DNA of 64,000 nucleotides from Dokdonia sp. Hel_I_53. Its GTDB lineage: Bacteria > Bacteroidota > Bacteroidia > Flavobacteriales > Flavobacteriaceae. The stretch spans positions 2,251,001 to 2,315,000 of the forward strand of contig NZ_VISL01000001.1 in assembly GCF_007827465.1 (NCBI RefSeq), written 5' to 3'. The notes under the pieces are model-generated. The model saw nothing but the letters and a program-made list of their open reading frames with translations, did no database searches and was not told where the DNA came from. The position numbers and the translations under genes were made by a program. Positions 44,422 through 52,302 of this stretch are shown piece after piece. Each line of letters starts with the position of its first letter. Position 1 is the stretch's first letter.

Positions 44422-45168
44422 TTATTTCTTATTAACCTCTTTGATGTATTTTTCTATGGCCATGGTCATAGATGGTGTTTCTGGAGTAGGTGCCATGATA
44501 TTTATGGTAAGTCCAGCTTCCTTAGCGGCATTAACCGTCGTATTTCCAAAAACTGCAATACGCGTGTCATTTTGTTTGAAATCTGGAAAGTTTTCAAACA
44601 AAGATTGTATTCCACTTGGGCTAAAAAATACCAATATGTCATACGTTACATTAGCATACTGAGATAAATCACTTACTACCGTTTTATAAAAGGTAGACTG
44701 CGTCCATTTAATATTAAGCGCATCAAGTAATTCTGGTACAATAGGCTTAAACTTATCTGAGGATGGAAGCAAAAACGTTTCGTTTTTGTGCTTTTTAATT
44801 AGCGGAATAAGTTCTGGAAATGTACGCTTGCCTACATATATTTTACGTTTTCTATAGACCACATATTTTTGAAGATAGTAAGCAACAGCCTCACTTTGAC
44901 AAAAATATTTTAGTGTATCTGGGACTTTAAAACGCATCTCATCTGCAATTCTAAAGAAGTGATCTACAGCATTACGGCTTGTAAGTATAATCGCGCTGTA
45001 GTCCTTGAGGTCTACTTTTTGTAATCTGACTTCTTTTCCAGAAACACCCTCTACGTGTATAAATGGGATGAAGTCAATTTTTACTTTTTGCCTTTGCTCA
45101 AGTTCAAAATATGGGGAGTTTTCAACCTTTGGTTTTGGTTGCGAAACGAGAATAGTTTTCACTTTCAT
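44422..45168 (-). CDS. hemD: Uroporphyrinogen-III synthase
   Basis: A 248-residue protein of the HemD fold. Recognisable parts are VKTILVSQPKP at the start, DYSAIILTSRNAVDHFF (residues about 55-71), and the C-terminal DILVFFSPSGIQSLFENF followed by AVFGNTTVNAAKEAGL, typical of the second domain. It closes hydroxymethylbilane to uroporphyrinogen III, the branch point of haem biosynthesis. DUF4271 lies upstream in the same direction, 23 bases away, a pairing common in Bacteroidota. Confidence 0.9.
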   Translation of the reverse strand: MKVKTILVSQPKPKVENSPYFELEQRQKVKIDFIPFIHVEGVSGKEVRLQKVDLKDYSAIILTSRNAVDHFFRIADEMRFKVPDTLKYFCQSEAVAYYLQKYVVYRKRKIYVGKRTFPELIPLIKKHKNETFLLPSSDKFKPIVPELLDALNIKWTQSTFYKTVVSDLSQYANVTYDILVFFSPSGIQSLFENFPDFKQNDTRIAVFGNTTVNAAKEAGLTINIMAPTPETPSMTMAIEKYIKEVNKK

Positions 45169-45191
45169 AGACGCTCAATTTTATTTGACCT

Positions 45192-45851
45192 CTAACCATT
45201 TGCAATGAACTTATACAAAATGAAGTAGGGTGCAATTTCGAGAGTGCAAAAATACAAAATAAAATAAAACGGAAAGCGAATAAAATCATCTCTGTATAAT
45301 CGTAGCAGCCATAATTGATAAATAAAATATATAAACACAATACTACTAAGGATTATGTATACAATTTGATGATTTATATCTTGATGATATGCAAAAACAA
45401 GACTGCAGCATAATGCAAAAAGGCCCAATGCATTTTTTAAATTTAAGCGCTTATATAAAAATGGTTGAATTCTGTTGTAAAAACGTAGTGCATAACTAAT
45501 AAATCTTTCTACTAAGAACTTAAAAACTTCAAATAAAGAGTATCCAAGCAACACAAGTCCAAAAACCTTTATGTTATCCCTAAATTCAACCTCATAGTAA
45601 ATACAATAAGCTGTAAAAATGAGTAGTGAGATTCCAGTGCACTGTATGATAAGGAGTACAAGTTGCAAGGGCTCAAAGAAAAAGCTCCCTCTAGTTCGAT
45701 TAGAAATATACCTATCTGCACCACGTAAATTTATAAAATCAACAAACTGCTGGTAATAAAAAGATTTTGCGACAGCAAGACTAATCAGACAGACAACAAA
45801 TATAATTGTGATCCAATTTTGATAAGGGAAATCTCTAATAATTGTGTCCAA
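45192..45851 (-). CDS. DUF4271 membrane protein
   Basis: A 219-residue protein with about six hydrophobic segments (for instance residues 13-30, 58-82, 86-108, 140-156, 163-186, 197-214). Family-like stretches are FSLAVAKSFYYQQFVDFI at the start, and FEPLQLVLLIIQ. DUF4271 is a Bacteroidota-specific integral membrane family of unknown function. It probably shares a transcript with hemD, so a link to tetrapyrrole synthesis is possible but unproven. Confidence 0.83.
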   Translation of the reverse strand: MDTIIRDFPYQNWITIIFVVCLISLAVAKSFYYQQFVDFINLRGADRYISNRTRGSFFFEPLQLVLLIIQCTGISLLIFTAYCIYYEVEFRDNIKVFGLVLLGYSLFEVFKFLVERFISYALRFYNRIQPFLYKRLNLKNALGLFALCCSLVFAYHQDINHQIVYIILSSIVFIYFIYQLWLLRLYRDDFIRFPFYFILYFCTLEIAPYFILYKFIANG

Positions 45852-45936
45852 TAGTGTAAGATATTTTAAATCTTTAAAAATAGTATAAATTATGGTAAAT
45901 GAGATCTTGTAGATGGATCTACCTTTTTAAAATAAG

Positions 45937-45944
45937 TACCTTTG
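45937..45944 (+). promoter_or_regulatory. -7 element of the mannosyltransferase-pyrC promoter
   Basis: TACCTTTG matches TAnnTTTG, 15 bases before the ATG at 45960. It also argues against the upstream TTG as a translation start. Confidence 0.5.
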
Positions 45945-45959
45945 CTAGAAAGTATTTTT

Positions 45960-46685
45960 ATGGCAAACGCCGTAGTTATCATTCCTACATACAACGAAAT
46001 CGAAAATATAGAGCGATTAGTGCGCAACATATTTACATTACAGCGTGCATTTCATATTTTAATTGTAGATGACAATTCTCCAGATGGCACAGCTGAAACA
46101 ATCGAAAAATTACAGAAAGAATACCCAAATAAGCTTTTTTTACTTAAAAGAATTAAGAAAGAGGGGTTAGGCACTGCTTATATAGCTGGATTTAAATGGT
46201 CTTTGCAGCAACATTATGAATATGTATTTGAGATGGATGCAGATTTTTCTCATAACCCTAATGACCTCATACGTCTATATAATGCTTGCGCAAAAGATGG
46301 AGCGGACCTATCTGTTGGTTCTAGATATGTCACAGGAGTGAATGTTGTAAACTGGCCAATGGGTAGAGTATTATTGTCTTGGGGAGCTTCTAGGTACGTT
46401 CGCTTAATAACGAGAATGCCATTTCATGACACTACAGCCGGGTTTATTTGCTATAGAAGATCTGTATTAGAGGCAATTGATCTCAAAAAAATTAAATTTG
46501 TTGGTTATGCATTTCAAATTGAGATGAAATATAAAGCCTATCTTGAAGGTTTTAAAATTGTCGAGGTGCCTGTAATATTTACAGATAGAACCAAAGGGGA
46601 GAGTAAAATGAGCTCAGGTATTATTTCTGAAGCTATTTTTGGAGTTATAAAAATGCGATTACAACATCTATTTAAAAATAAGTAA
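45960..46685 (+). CDS. Polyprenol monophosphomannose synthase (GT2)
   Basis: The protein is 241 residues from ATG at 45960. It has the GT2 start VVIIPTYNEIENIERLV, the nucleotide-binding acidic motif LIVDDNSPDGTAE, the DxD-like MDADFSH and later PFHDTTAGFICYRR, which together match dolichol/polyprenol-phosphate mannosyltransferase soluble-type enzymes. It transfers mannose from GDP-mannose to a polyprenyl phosphate at the membrane for use in glycan assembly. The pyrC start overlaps its stop by one base (TAATG), so translation is coupled. Confidence 0.92.
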   Translation: MANAVVIIPTYNEIENIERLVRNIFTLQRAFHILIVDDNSPDGTAETIEKLQKEYPNKLFLLKRIKKEGLGTAYIAGFKWSLQQHYEYVFEMDADFSHNPNDLIRLYNACAKDGADLSVGSRYVTGVNVVNWPMGRVLLSWGASRYVRLITRMPFHDTTAGFICYRRSVLEAIDLKKIKFVGYAFQIEMKYKAYLEGFKIVEVPVIFTDRTKGESKMSSGIISEAIFGVIKMRLQHLFKNK

Positions 46686-48025
46686 TGAAGAAGATATTAA
46701 TTAAAGGGGCGCAAGTAGTAAATGAAGGAATTATAAGATACAGTGACGTGCTTATTGAAGATGGGATTATTACTAAAGTTGCTCCAGACATAAAATTAGA
46801 ATCTCAAGATATTAGCGTATATGACGGAAAAGGGAAGCATCTTTTTCCTGGAATTATAGATGATCAAGTACATTTTAGAGAGCCAGGACTCACTCATAAA
46901 GCAACAATAGCTACAGAGTCCCGTGCTGCAGTTGCGGGAGGTATAACTTCATTTATTGAGATGCCTAACACCAGTCCACAAGCGACAACTATAGATTTAC
47001 TAGAGGATAAATTTGAAATTGCATCAAAAACTTCTGCGGCAAACTATTCTTTTATGTTTGGGGGTACAAATGATAACCTTGATGAAATTTTAAAGATTGA
47101 TAAAACAAAAGTAGCTGGCCTTAAGCTTTTCTTGGGAAGCTCTACTGGAAACATGCTGGTAGACAATGAAGAAGTTTTAGAAAAAATTTTTAAGGCTACA
47201 GATTTGGTAATTTCTACTCATTGTGAAGATGAGGATACCATCAAAAATAATTTAGCTACTTACAAAGAAAAATATGGAGATGACATTCCCATTGAACTTC
47301 ATCCGATTATTCGCAGTGAAGAAGCTTGTTATATTTCTTCATCAAGAGCTATTGCTTTGGCAAAAAAAACAGGTGCCCGCCTTCATGTCTTCCATATTTC
47401 AACGGGAAAGGAGGCATTGCAATTTGATAACTCTATTCCTTTAAAAGAGAAAAAAATAACAGCAGAGGTTTGTATTCACCATTTGTGGTTTTCAGATCAG
47501 GATTATAAGGATAAAGGAACATTCATTAAATGGAATCCAGCTGTTAAAACGAAAGAAGACAGAGAGATTATTTTTCAGGCATTATTAGATGATAGGTTAG
47601 ATGTCATCGCTACAGATCATGCCCCTCATACACTTGAGGAGAAGCAAAACGTTTACACACAGGCACCTAGTGGAGGGCCACTAGTGCAACACGCACTTCC
47701 AGCAATGTTAGAATTTTATCATCAAGGTAAAATATCACTCGAAAAGATCGTTGAAAAAATGTGTCATAATCCAGCAATTTTATTTGAGGTTGCAAAACGT
47801 GGGTATATAAGGGAAGGCTATAAAGCAGATATTGTACTGATAGACTTAGATTCCCCGTGGGAGGTTGAAAAAAGCAATATTTTATATAAATGTGGCTGGT
47901 CTCCGTTTGAAGGAGCTACGTTTAAGTCATGCATTACACATACTTTTGTAAATGGTCATTTAGCCTATGAAAACTTTGAGATAAAGGAAGGCCTATATGG
48001 AGAGCGATTAACTTTTGATAGATAA
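46685..48025 (+). CDS. pyrC: Dihydroorotase (Bacteroidota type)
   Basis: A 446-residue amidohydrolase. Blocks include DDQVHFREPGLTHKA (about residues 58-72), GLKLFLGSSTGNM with the likely carboxylated Lys, STHCEDE, HVFHIST and DVIATDHAPHTLEEK. The typical HxH first metal site is QVH here, with Gln in place of the first His; this seems usual in Bacteroidota members, from memory. It closes carbamoyl-aspartate to dihydroorotate in pyrimidine synthesis. It is coupled to both flanking genes by one-base overlaps. Confidence 0.9.
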   Translation: MKKILIKGAQVVNEGIIRYSDVLIEDGIITKVAPDIKLESQDISVYDGKGKHLFPGIIDDQVHFREPGLTHKATIATESRAAVAGGITSFIEMPNTSPQATTIDLLEDKFEIASKTSAANYSFMFGGTNDNLDEILKIDKTKVAGLKLFLGSSTGNMLVDNEEVLEKIFKATDLVISTHCEDEDTIKNNLATYKEKYGDDIPIELHPIIRSEEACYISSSRAIALAKKTGARLHVFHISTGKEALQFDNSIPLKEKKITAEVCIHHLWFSDQDYKDKGTFIKWNPAVKTKEDREIIFQALLDDRLDVIATDHAPHTLEEKQNVYTQAPSGGPLVQHALPAMLEFYHQGKISLEKIVEKMCHNPAILFEVAKRGYIREGYKADIVLIDLDSPWEVEKSNILYKCGWSPFEGATFKSCITHTFVNGHLAYENFEIKEGLYGERLTFDR

Positions 48026-48546
48026 TGAGATTTGTAAAACATACATTATTTTTTCTTGCACTAACTCTTTTTTTTAGCTGTCAAGAAATTGAAGATCCTA
48101 AGAAACCAGAAATTACTTTGACTAAAGCGCAAATGGAAGAAATACTCTATGAGTCTATTCTTCTTAAGGCTGCTAGAGGTTACAATACTGGTTTAATGAT
48201 TCAGACAGGAATAAATCCTGAGACTTATATTTTTGATAAATTCAAGATAGATAGTGTAACACTTGCTCAGAATATGGCATATTATGCTACCAAAACAGAT
48301 GCATTTAAAGCGATGAATACAAGAGTTTTAGATAGATTTGATGCAGAATATAAAATAAAAGATTCTTTATATCAAATAGAACGTAAGGAACGAGATTCTT
48401 TAAATAAATTGAATCAAAAACTTAGAAAAGAGACTCTTCTTGATACCAGCAGGCCTGTGATTTTTAAGGGGCCCATTCTAGATGTATCTAAGTCTTTAAA
48501 AAAGAAGCGTGTAAAAGAATTGAAGCTTAAGCGTGATTCCGTTTAA
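48025..48546 (+). CDS. DUF4296 lipoprotein
   Basis: A 173-residue protein with a lipobox (LFFSC, Cys19) and the family core ITLTKAQMEEILYESILLKAARG (residues about 30-52, written here in part), followed by a helical segment and a Lys/Arg-rich end. DUF4296 is a Bacteroidota family of unknown function. It is translationally linked to pyrC by a one-base overlap and its last 20 bases overlap the convergent epimerase gene. Confidence 0.85.
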   Translation: MRFVKHTLFFLALTLFFSCQEIEDPKKPEITLTKAQMEEILYESILLKAARGYNTGLMIQTGINPETYIFDKFKIDSVTLAQNMAYYATKTDAFKAMNTRVLDRFDAEYKIKDSLYQIERKERDSLNKLNQKLRKETLLDTSRPVIFKGPILDVSKSLKKKRVKELKLKRDSV

Positions 48547-49525
48547 AATGTTTTGCAATACGAACCAATGTTTGATCAATAGGAGTTAGTGTTATACTGA
48601 ATTCCTTTTTAATTTTAGTATTAGAATACTTTGTTGTGTGTTGTAATGATATTATTCCTACCCGAGTGATTTTTCGACTTCTTATAAATAAACCTACCAC
48701 AAAATCAAGGAAGACGGTAATCTTAAGAATCCATTTATTTAAAGGGATTCTTGGAGGTTTTTTGTCCAAAGACTTAGCTATGGCGATGAGTAATTTTTTG
48801 TAAGAAATATTATTACTAATGGCAATAAATCTTTCTTGTTTTATAGATGATTGCATCCCACTAATCATCAAGTTTACTAGATCTTTAACGTCTATTGTTG
48901 CTGTAGCGCCTTTTATGTAATACTTCTTCTCATCCCATACTCTCTTAAATAAGACACCGCTGCCGCTATTGTAATCCCCTTCACCTAGTATAATCCCAGG
49001 ATTAAAAATGATAGCATCGAGTCCTTCTTCGGTACCTCTCCAAACTTCCATTTCGGCTCCATACTTGGTTAGTGCGTATACAGATACACGCGCATTAGGG
49101 TCCCAGTGATTGCTTTCATCAATAGGATTGTTAGGTGTTTTGGCAAGTGTAGCTATAGAACTTAGGTGTATTAGTTTTTTGACCTTATAGTTTAAACATA
49201 GGTTAACTACATTAGCTGTTCCTTCAATGTTTACTTTTGTAAGGTTTTTAAATTGATACGGATCAAAAGAGATAGCAGCTGCGCAATGGTATACATGGGT
49301 AACCCCGCTAAAGACCTCTTCTAATCGTGGTATATTGTTAATGTCTCCTTGCTTCCAATCGATAAATTGTATTAGTGATTCTGCTTTCGCGAAAGCGTAA
49401 AAGCGCTCTACCTCATTTTTTCGGTCTTCACTACGATACAAAGCGCGTACTTCTTGCTTATTTTGAATAAGTGCTAGGATTAGATGTCTTCCTACAAGCC
49501 CTGTACTGCCGGTAACTAATATCAT
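48527..49525 (-). CDS. NAD-dependent epimerase/dehydratase
   Basis: The protein is 332 residues from ATG at 49525; an ATG seven codons earlier is less likely. MILVTGSTGLVGRHLILAL carries the GxxGxxG cofactor motif; the catalytic YALTKYGAE (Tyr and Lys of the YxxxK pair) follows at about residue 150. This is the extended SDR group, as in dihydroflavonol-4-reductase and sugar-nucleotide epimerases. The substrate is unknown. The palindrome copy at 49382 encodes YAFAKAE near the N-terminus. The stop overlaps the convergent DUF4296 gene by 20 bases. Confidence 0.88.
   Translation of the reverse strand: MILVTGSTGLVGRHLILALIQNKQEVRALYRSEDRKNEVERFYAFAKAESLIQFIDWKQGDINNIPRLEEVFSGVTHVYHCAAAISFDPYQFKNLTKVNIEGTANVVNLCLNYKVKKLIHLSSIATLAKTPNNPIDESNHWDPNARVSVYALTKYGAEMEVWRGTEEGLDAIIFNPGIILGEGDYNSGSGVLFKRVWDEKKYYIKGATATIDVKDLVNLMISGMQSSIKQERFIAISNNISYKKLLIAIAKSLDKKPPRIPLNKWILKITVFLDFVVGLFIRSRKITRVGIISLQHTTKYSNTKIKKEFSITLTPIDQTLVRIAKHFKRNHA
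49382..49397. repeat. Repeated palindrome, copy 14 (in coding sequence)
   Basis: TGCTTTCGCGAAAGCG lies in the epimerase gene and encodes FAKAE on the minus strand. Confidence 0.9.
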
Positions 49526-49637
49526 TATGTAAATATACAAGATCACTTCAGATTGATGCTAAATCGAAATTTTAATTTTTAGAGCGAGATACACTAACAC
49601 TTTTTAAATATTTAGGTGAGCCTTGCTCGCTTATTTT

Positions 49638-49645
49638 TATATTTG
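49638..49645 (+). promoter_or_regulatory. -7 element of the tyrS promoter
   Basis: TATATTTG matches TAnnTTTG 22 bases before the ATG at 49668. No TTG lies at the standard -33 distance. Confidence 0.5.
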
Positions 49646-49667
49646 CGACTCCACAAATACATATGAG

Positions 49668-50963
49668 ATGATTAAGAATTTTGTAAAAGAATTACAATGG
49701 CGAGGGATGGTGCACGATGCAATGCCACAAACTGAAGAACACCTTATGGAGGCAATGCGAGCTGCATACGTAGGTTTTGACCCTACGGCAGATTCTTTAC
49801 ACATAGGAAATCTTGTGCCTATTATGCTTCTTGCTCATTTTCAAAGAAGTGGACACAAACCAGTAGCTCTTGTAGGTGGTGCAACAGGAATGATAGGAGA
49901 TCCTTCTGGTAAGTCTTCAGAGCGTAATTTATTAGATGAAAAAACATTACGCCACAATCAAGAATGTGTCCGTAAACAACTATCTCAATTTTTAGATTTC
50001 TCTTCTGGAGCAGATAATGAGGCAGTCATGGTGAATAACTATGATTGGATGAAACATTTTTCATTCCTTGATTTTATACGTGATGTAGGGAAGCATATTA
50101 CTGTAAATTACATGATGGCCAAAGATTCTGTAAAAAACAGACTTAAAGGTGAAGACGTAGATGGCATGTCTTTTACAGAGTTTACATACCAATTAGTACA
50201 AGGATATGATTTCTTGCATTTGTATCAGAATAACAATTGCTCACTACAAATGGGAGGGAGTGACCAATGGGGTAATATTACAACAGGGACAGAATTGATA
50301 CGCCGCATAGGTGGTGGTAAAGGGTATGCACTCACGTGCCCTTTAATAACCAAGTCTGATGGTAGTAAATTTGGAAAAAGTGAAGGTGGCAATGTTTGGT
50401 TAGACGCAAACCGTACCTCGCCTTATAAGTTTTATCAATACTGGCTTAATACAAGCGATGATGATGCTGAGAAATATATTAAAATTTTCACTTTTTTAAC
50501 TCAAGATGAAATTAATACGCTTGTAGATTCTCACAGAGAAGTACCACATCAAAGAGGATTGCAAAAGAAACTTGCAGAGGAGGTGACATTAACTGTACAC
50601 GGTCAAGATGCTCTAGAAAATGCCATTACTGCATCTAATATACTCTTCGGTAAAAGTACAGGCGTAGATTTAAAAAAACTTGATAGAGAAACCTTTTTAG
50701 ATGTATTTGAGGGCGTACCTCAAGCTGAAGTTGCAAAAACAGAAATTGAGGCTGGACTTGATATGGTAGCAGCCCTTGCAGAAAAAACAGGATTTTTAAA
50801 ATCTAATGGTGAGGCAAGACGTGCACTTAAAGAAAATTCTATTTCTTTAAATAAAGAAAAAGTAACTGAAGCCTATACGATTCAAAGCAGTGACCTTATT
50901 AACGGTACGTTTGTTTTGTTACAGCGTGGTAAAAAAACCTATTTTATTATAAGAGCAATATAA
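49668..50963 (+). CDS. tyrS: Tyrosyl-tRNA synthetase
   Basis: The protein is 431 residues from ATG at 49668; the open frame extends further upstream but overlaps the promoter element. HIGN (in [11 protein letters not shown]) is the class I HIGH-type motif and [11 protein letters not shown] is the KMSKS-type loop. A C-terminal S4 RNA-binding domain begins near residue 365 ([22 protein letters not shown]). It charges tRNA-Tyr. A structured, terminator-like element follows the stop codon. Confidence 0.97.
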   Translation: MIKNFVKELQWRGMVHDAMPQTEEHLMEAMRAAYVGFDPTADSLHIGNLVPIMLLAHFQRSGHKPVALVGGATGMIGDPSGKSSERNLLDEKTLRHNQECVRKQLSQFLDFSSGADNEAVMVNNYDWMKHFSFLDFIRDVGKHITVNYMMAKDSVKNRLKGEDVDGMSFTEFTYQLVQGYDFLHLYQNNNCSLQMGGSDQWGNITTGTELIRRIGGGKGYALTCPLITKSDGSKFGKSEGGNVWLDANRTSPYKFYQYWLNTSDDDAEKYIKIFTFLTQDEINTLVDSHREVPHQRGLQKKLAEEVTLTVHGQDALENAITASNILFGKSTGVDLKKLDRETFLDVFEGVPQAEVAKTEIEAGLDMVAALAEKTGFLKSNGEARRALKENSISLNKEKVTEAYTIQSSDLINGTFVLLQRGKKTYFIIRAI

Positions 50964-50968
50964 GTCTA

Positions 50969-51060
50969 ACGACTTCATAAAAAAAATGAAAACTCCAGCA
51001 TCTCAAAAAAGACACTAGAGTTTTCTAACTAACTAACCAATCACTTATGAAGTCGTTTTT
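50969..51060 (+). terminator. Two-stem structured element after tyrS ending in a T-run
   Basis: Outer arms ACGACTTCATAA (50969-50980) and TTATGAAGTCGT (51045-51056) are perfect 12-base complements. Inside them GAAAACTC (50988-50995) pairs with GAGTTTTC (51018-51025). The outer stem ends in TTTTTATTTT, so it can act as a terminator, but the nested form and the unpaired repeated CTAA segment suggest a structured 3' untranslated region. Confidence 0.65.
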
Positions 51061-51246
51061 ATTTTCTATTCCTTACACACATATGGAGTAGATTCTTTAT
51101 AAATATTTAATATTCTTATAGAATTTTTTGCTGTATATTTTTAAAGAATTAAGAATAACAAATGATGTCATCTTATTTCTTTGACAATTGATAAGCACTA
51201 AGGTTTAAGGGTTGTTTGTTTAAAATTTTGAAGAAGCCTTACACTT

Positions 51247-52224
51247 CTACAAAGCCATTAAATTGCAGCCTCTTATATCAGAATTATCAAACCTACCTAA
51301 AACTTCAAAGCGTCCATCGGCATACACTTTACCTAGATCTTGGGTAGCAATAAAGGAACAAGAGTACACATTGGCAAGATCAATTATATTAAGACCGCCA
51401 CTCTTTTGTGAATCTAGAATAGTTAAGGCATCTTCTGTATCTCTTGAGTACACTTTCATCCAAGGGGGAGTATTAAAGATTCCATTACCATGAGAATACG
51501 CTTGACTTAAAAGCTCTGTCATTCCATATTCGCTATGTATATGGTCCACTCCAAAACCTCTTGCTAAAATTGAATGCAGTTCTTGTCTTATAAGTTCTTT
51601 GCGTCTTCCTTTCATACCGCCAGTTTCCATAACTATGGTATGTTTCAAATTAAATGGGTATTTCTCTACTAGATCAAGTAACGCAAAAGAAACTCCAATT
51701 AATAATGTTTTCTGACCTTTCTTTTCGAGATTTTCTAACGTGTCTTTTAATTCTTCATAGTTGTGAAGATAAAAACCACTTTTTGGGTGATTGCTAGATC
51801 TTATAAGATCTTGAGCCATGTAGATAAGAGAAGATCCTGAGCGTTCAAGATAAGATGGAAGTAAAGCTAAAATAGCAATATCTTTTGGATCTGTATACGC
51901 TTTCGCGAAAGCGTTTCTAAAACTTTTCTCATAGAGACTAAGATCTGCAACATGATGTTTGCTAGTGATAGCGCCAGTAGTGCCGCTACTACAAAAAGTG
52001 ATTTCAGAAGAGATCTGCTCTGTTAGAATCCTATGCGACTTAAAAAACTGAATAGGTAAAAATGGGATATCACTTGAATGTTTAATCTCACTTGGGTGTT
52101 TGTACAAAAGATCGCAAAATGAACGATAAACCTTGTTGTGCTCAAATTGATATTGAAAAATCCTCAACGCTTCACGTTCAAAGTCGTCATCATTTCTAAT
52201 ATCAAAAATAGCATTGTGGTTCAT
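51247..52224 (-). CDS. LuxE/PaaK-like acyl-adenylate-forming protein
   Basis: A 325-residue protein resembling the LuxE acyl-protein synthetase group of the ANL superfamily. The ATP-binding loop FCSSGTTGAIT (about residues 81-91) and EYGMTELLSQAY (about 219-230), the A5-like YGxTE motif, are clear. The usual large C-terminal domain of full-length ligases is absent, as in LuxE. LuxE itself feeds fatty acids to a reductase; no luxC-like partner is near. It could activate a carboxylic acid for another pathway. Palindrome copy 15 encodes AFAKAY inside the gene. Monocistronic. Confidence 0.82.
   Translation of the reverse strand: MNHNAIFDIRNDDDFEREALRIFQYQFEHNKVYRSFCDLLYKHPSEIKHSSDIPFLPIQFFKSHRILTEQISSEITFCSSGTTGAITSKHHVADLSLYEKSFRNAFAKAYTDPKDIAILALLPSYLERSGSSLIYMAQDLIRSSNHPKSGFYLHNYEELKDTLENLEKKGQKTLLIGVSFALLDLVEKYPFNLKHTIVMETGGMKGRRKELIRQELHSILARGFGVDHIHSEYGMTELLSQAYSHGNGIFNTPPWMKVYSRDTEDALTILDSQKSGGLNIIDLANVYSCSFIATQDLGKVYADGRFEVLGRFDNSDIRGCNLMAL
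51898..51913. repeat. Repeated palindrome, copy 15 (perfect, in coding sequence)
   Basis: CGCTTTCGCGAAAGCG lies in the LuxE-like gene and encodes AFAKA on the minus strand. Confidence 0.95.
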
Positions 52225-52256
52225 TAGTTAATCTTTGGTGCAAAGGTAAAAAAGAA

Positions 52257-52280
52257 AAGCGCCCTCATAAGAGGGCGCTT
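52257..52280 (-). terminator. Terminator of the T9SS-sorted protein gene
   Basis: AAGCGCCCTC pairs with GAGGGCGCTT around a 4-base loop, followed on the minus strand by TTCTTTTTT, 22 bases after the stop codon. Confidence 0.88.
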
Positions 52281-52302
52281 ACTTATAAATATATAAAAAA
52301 AT

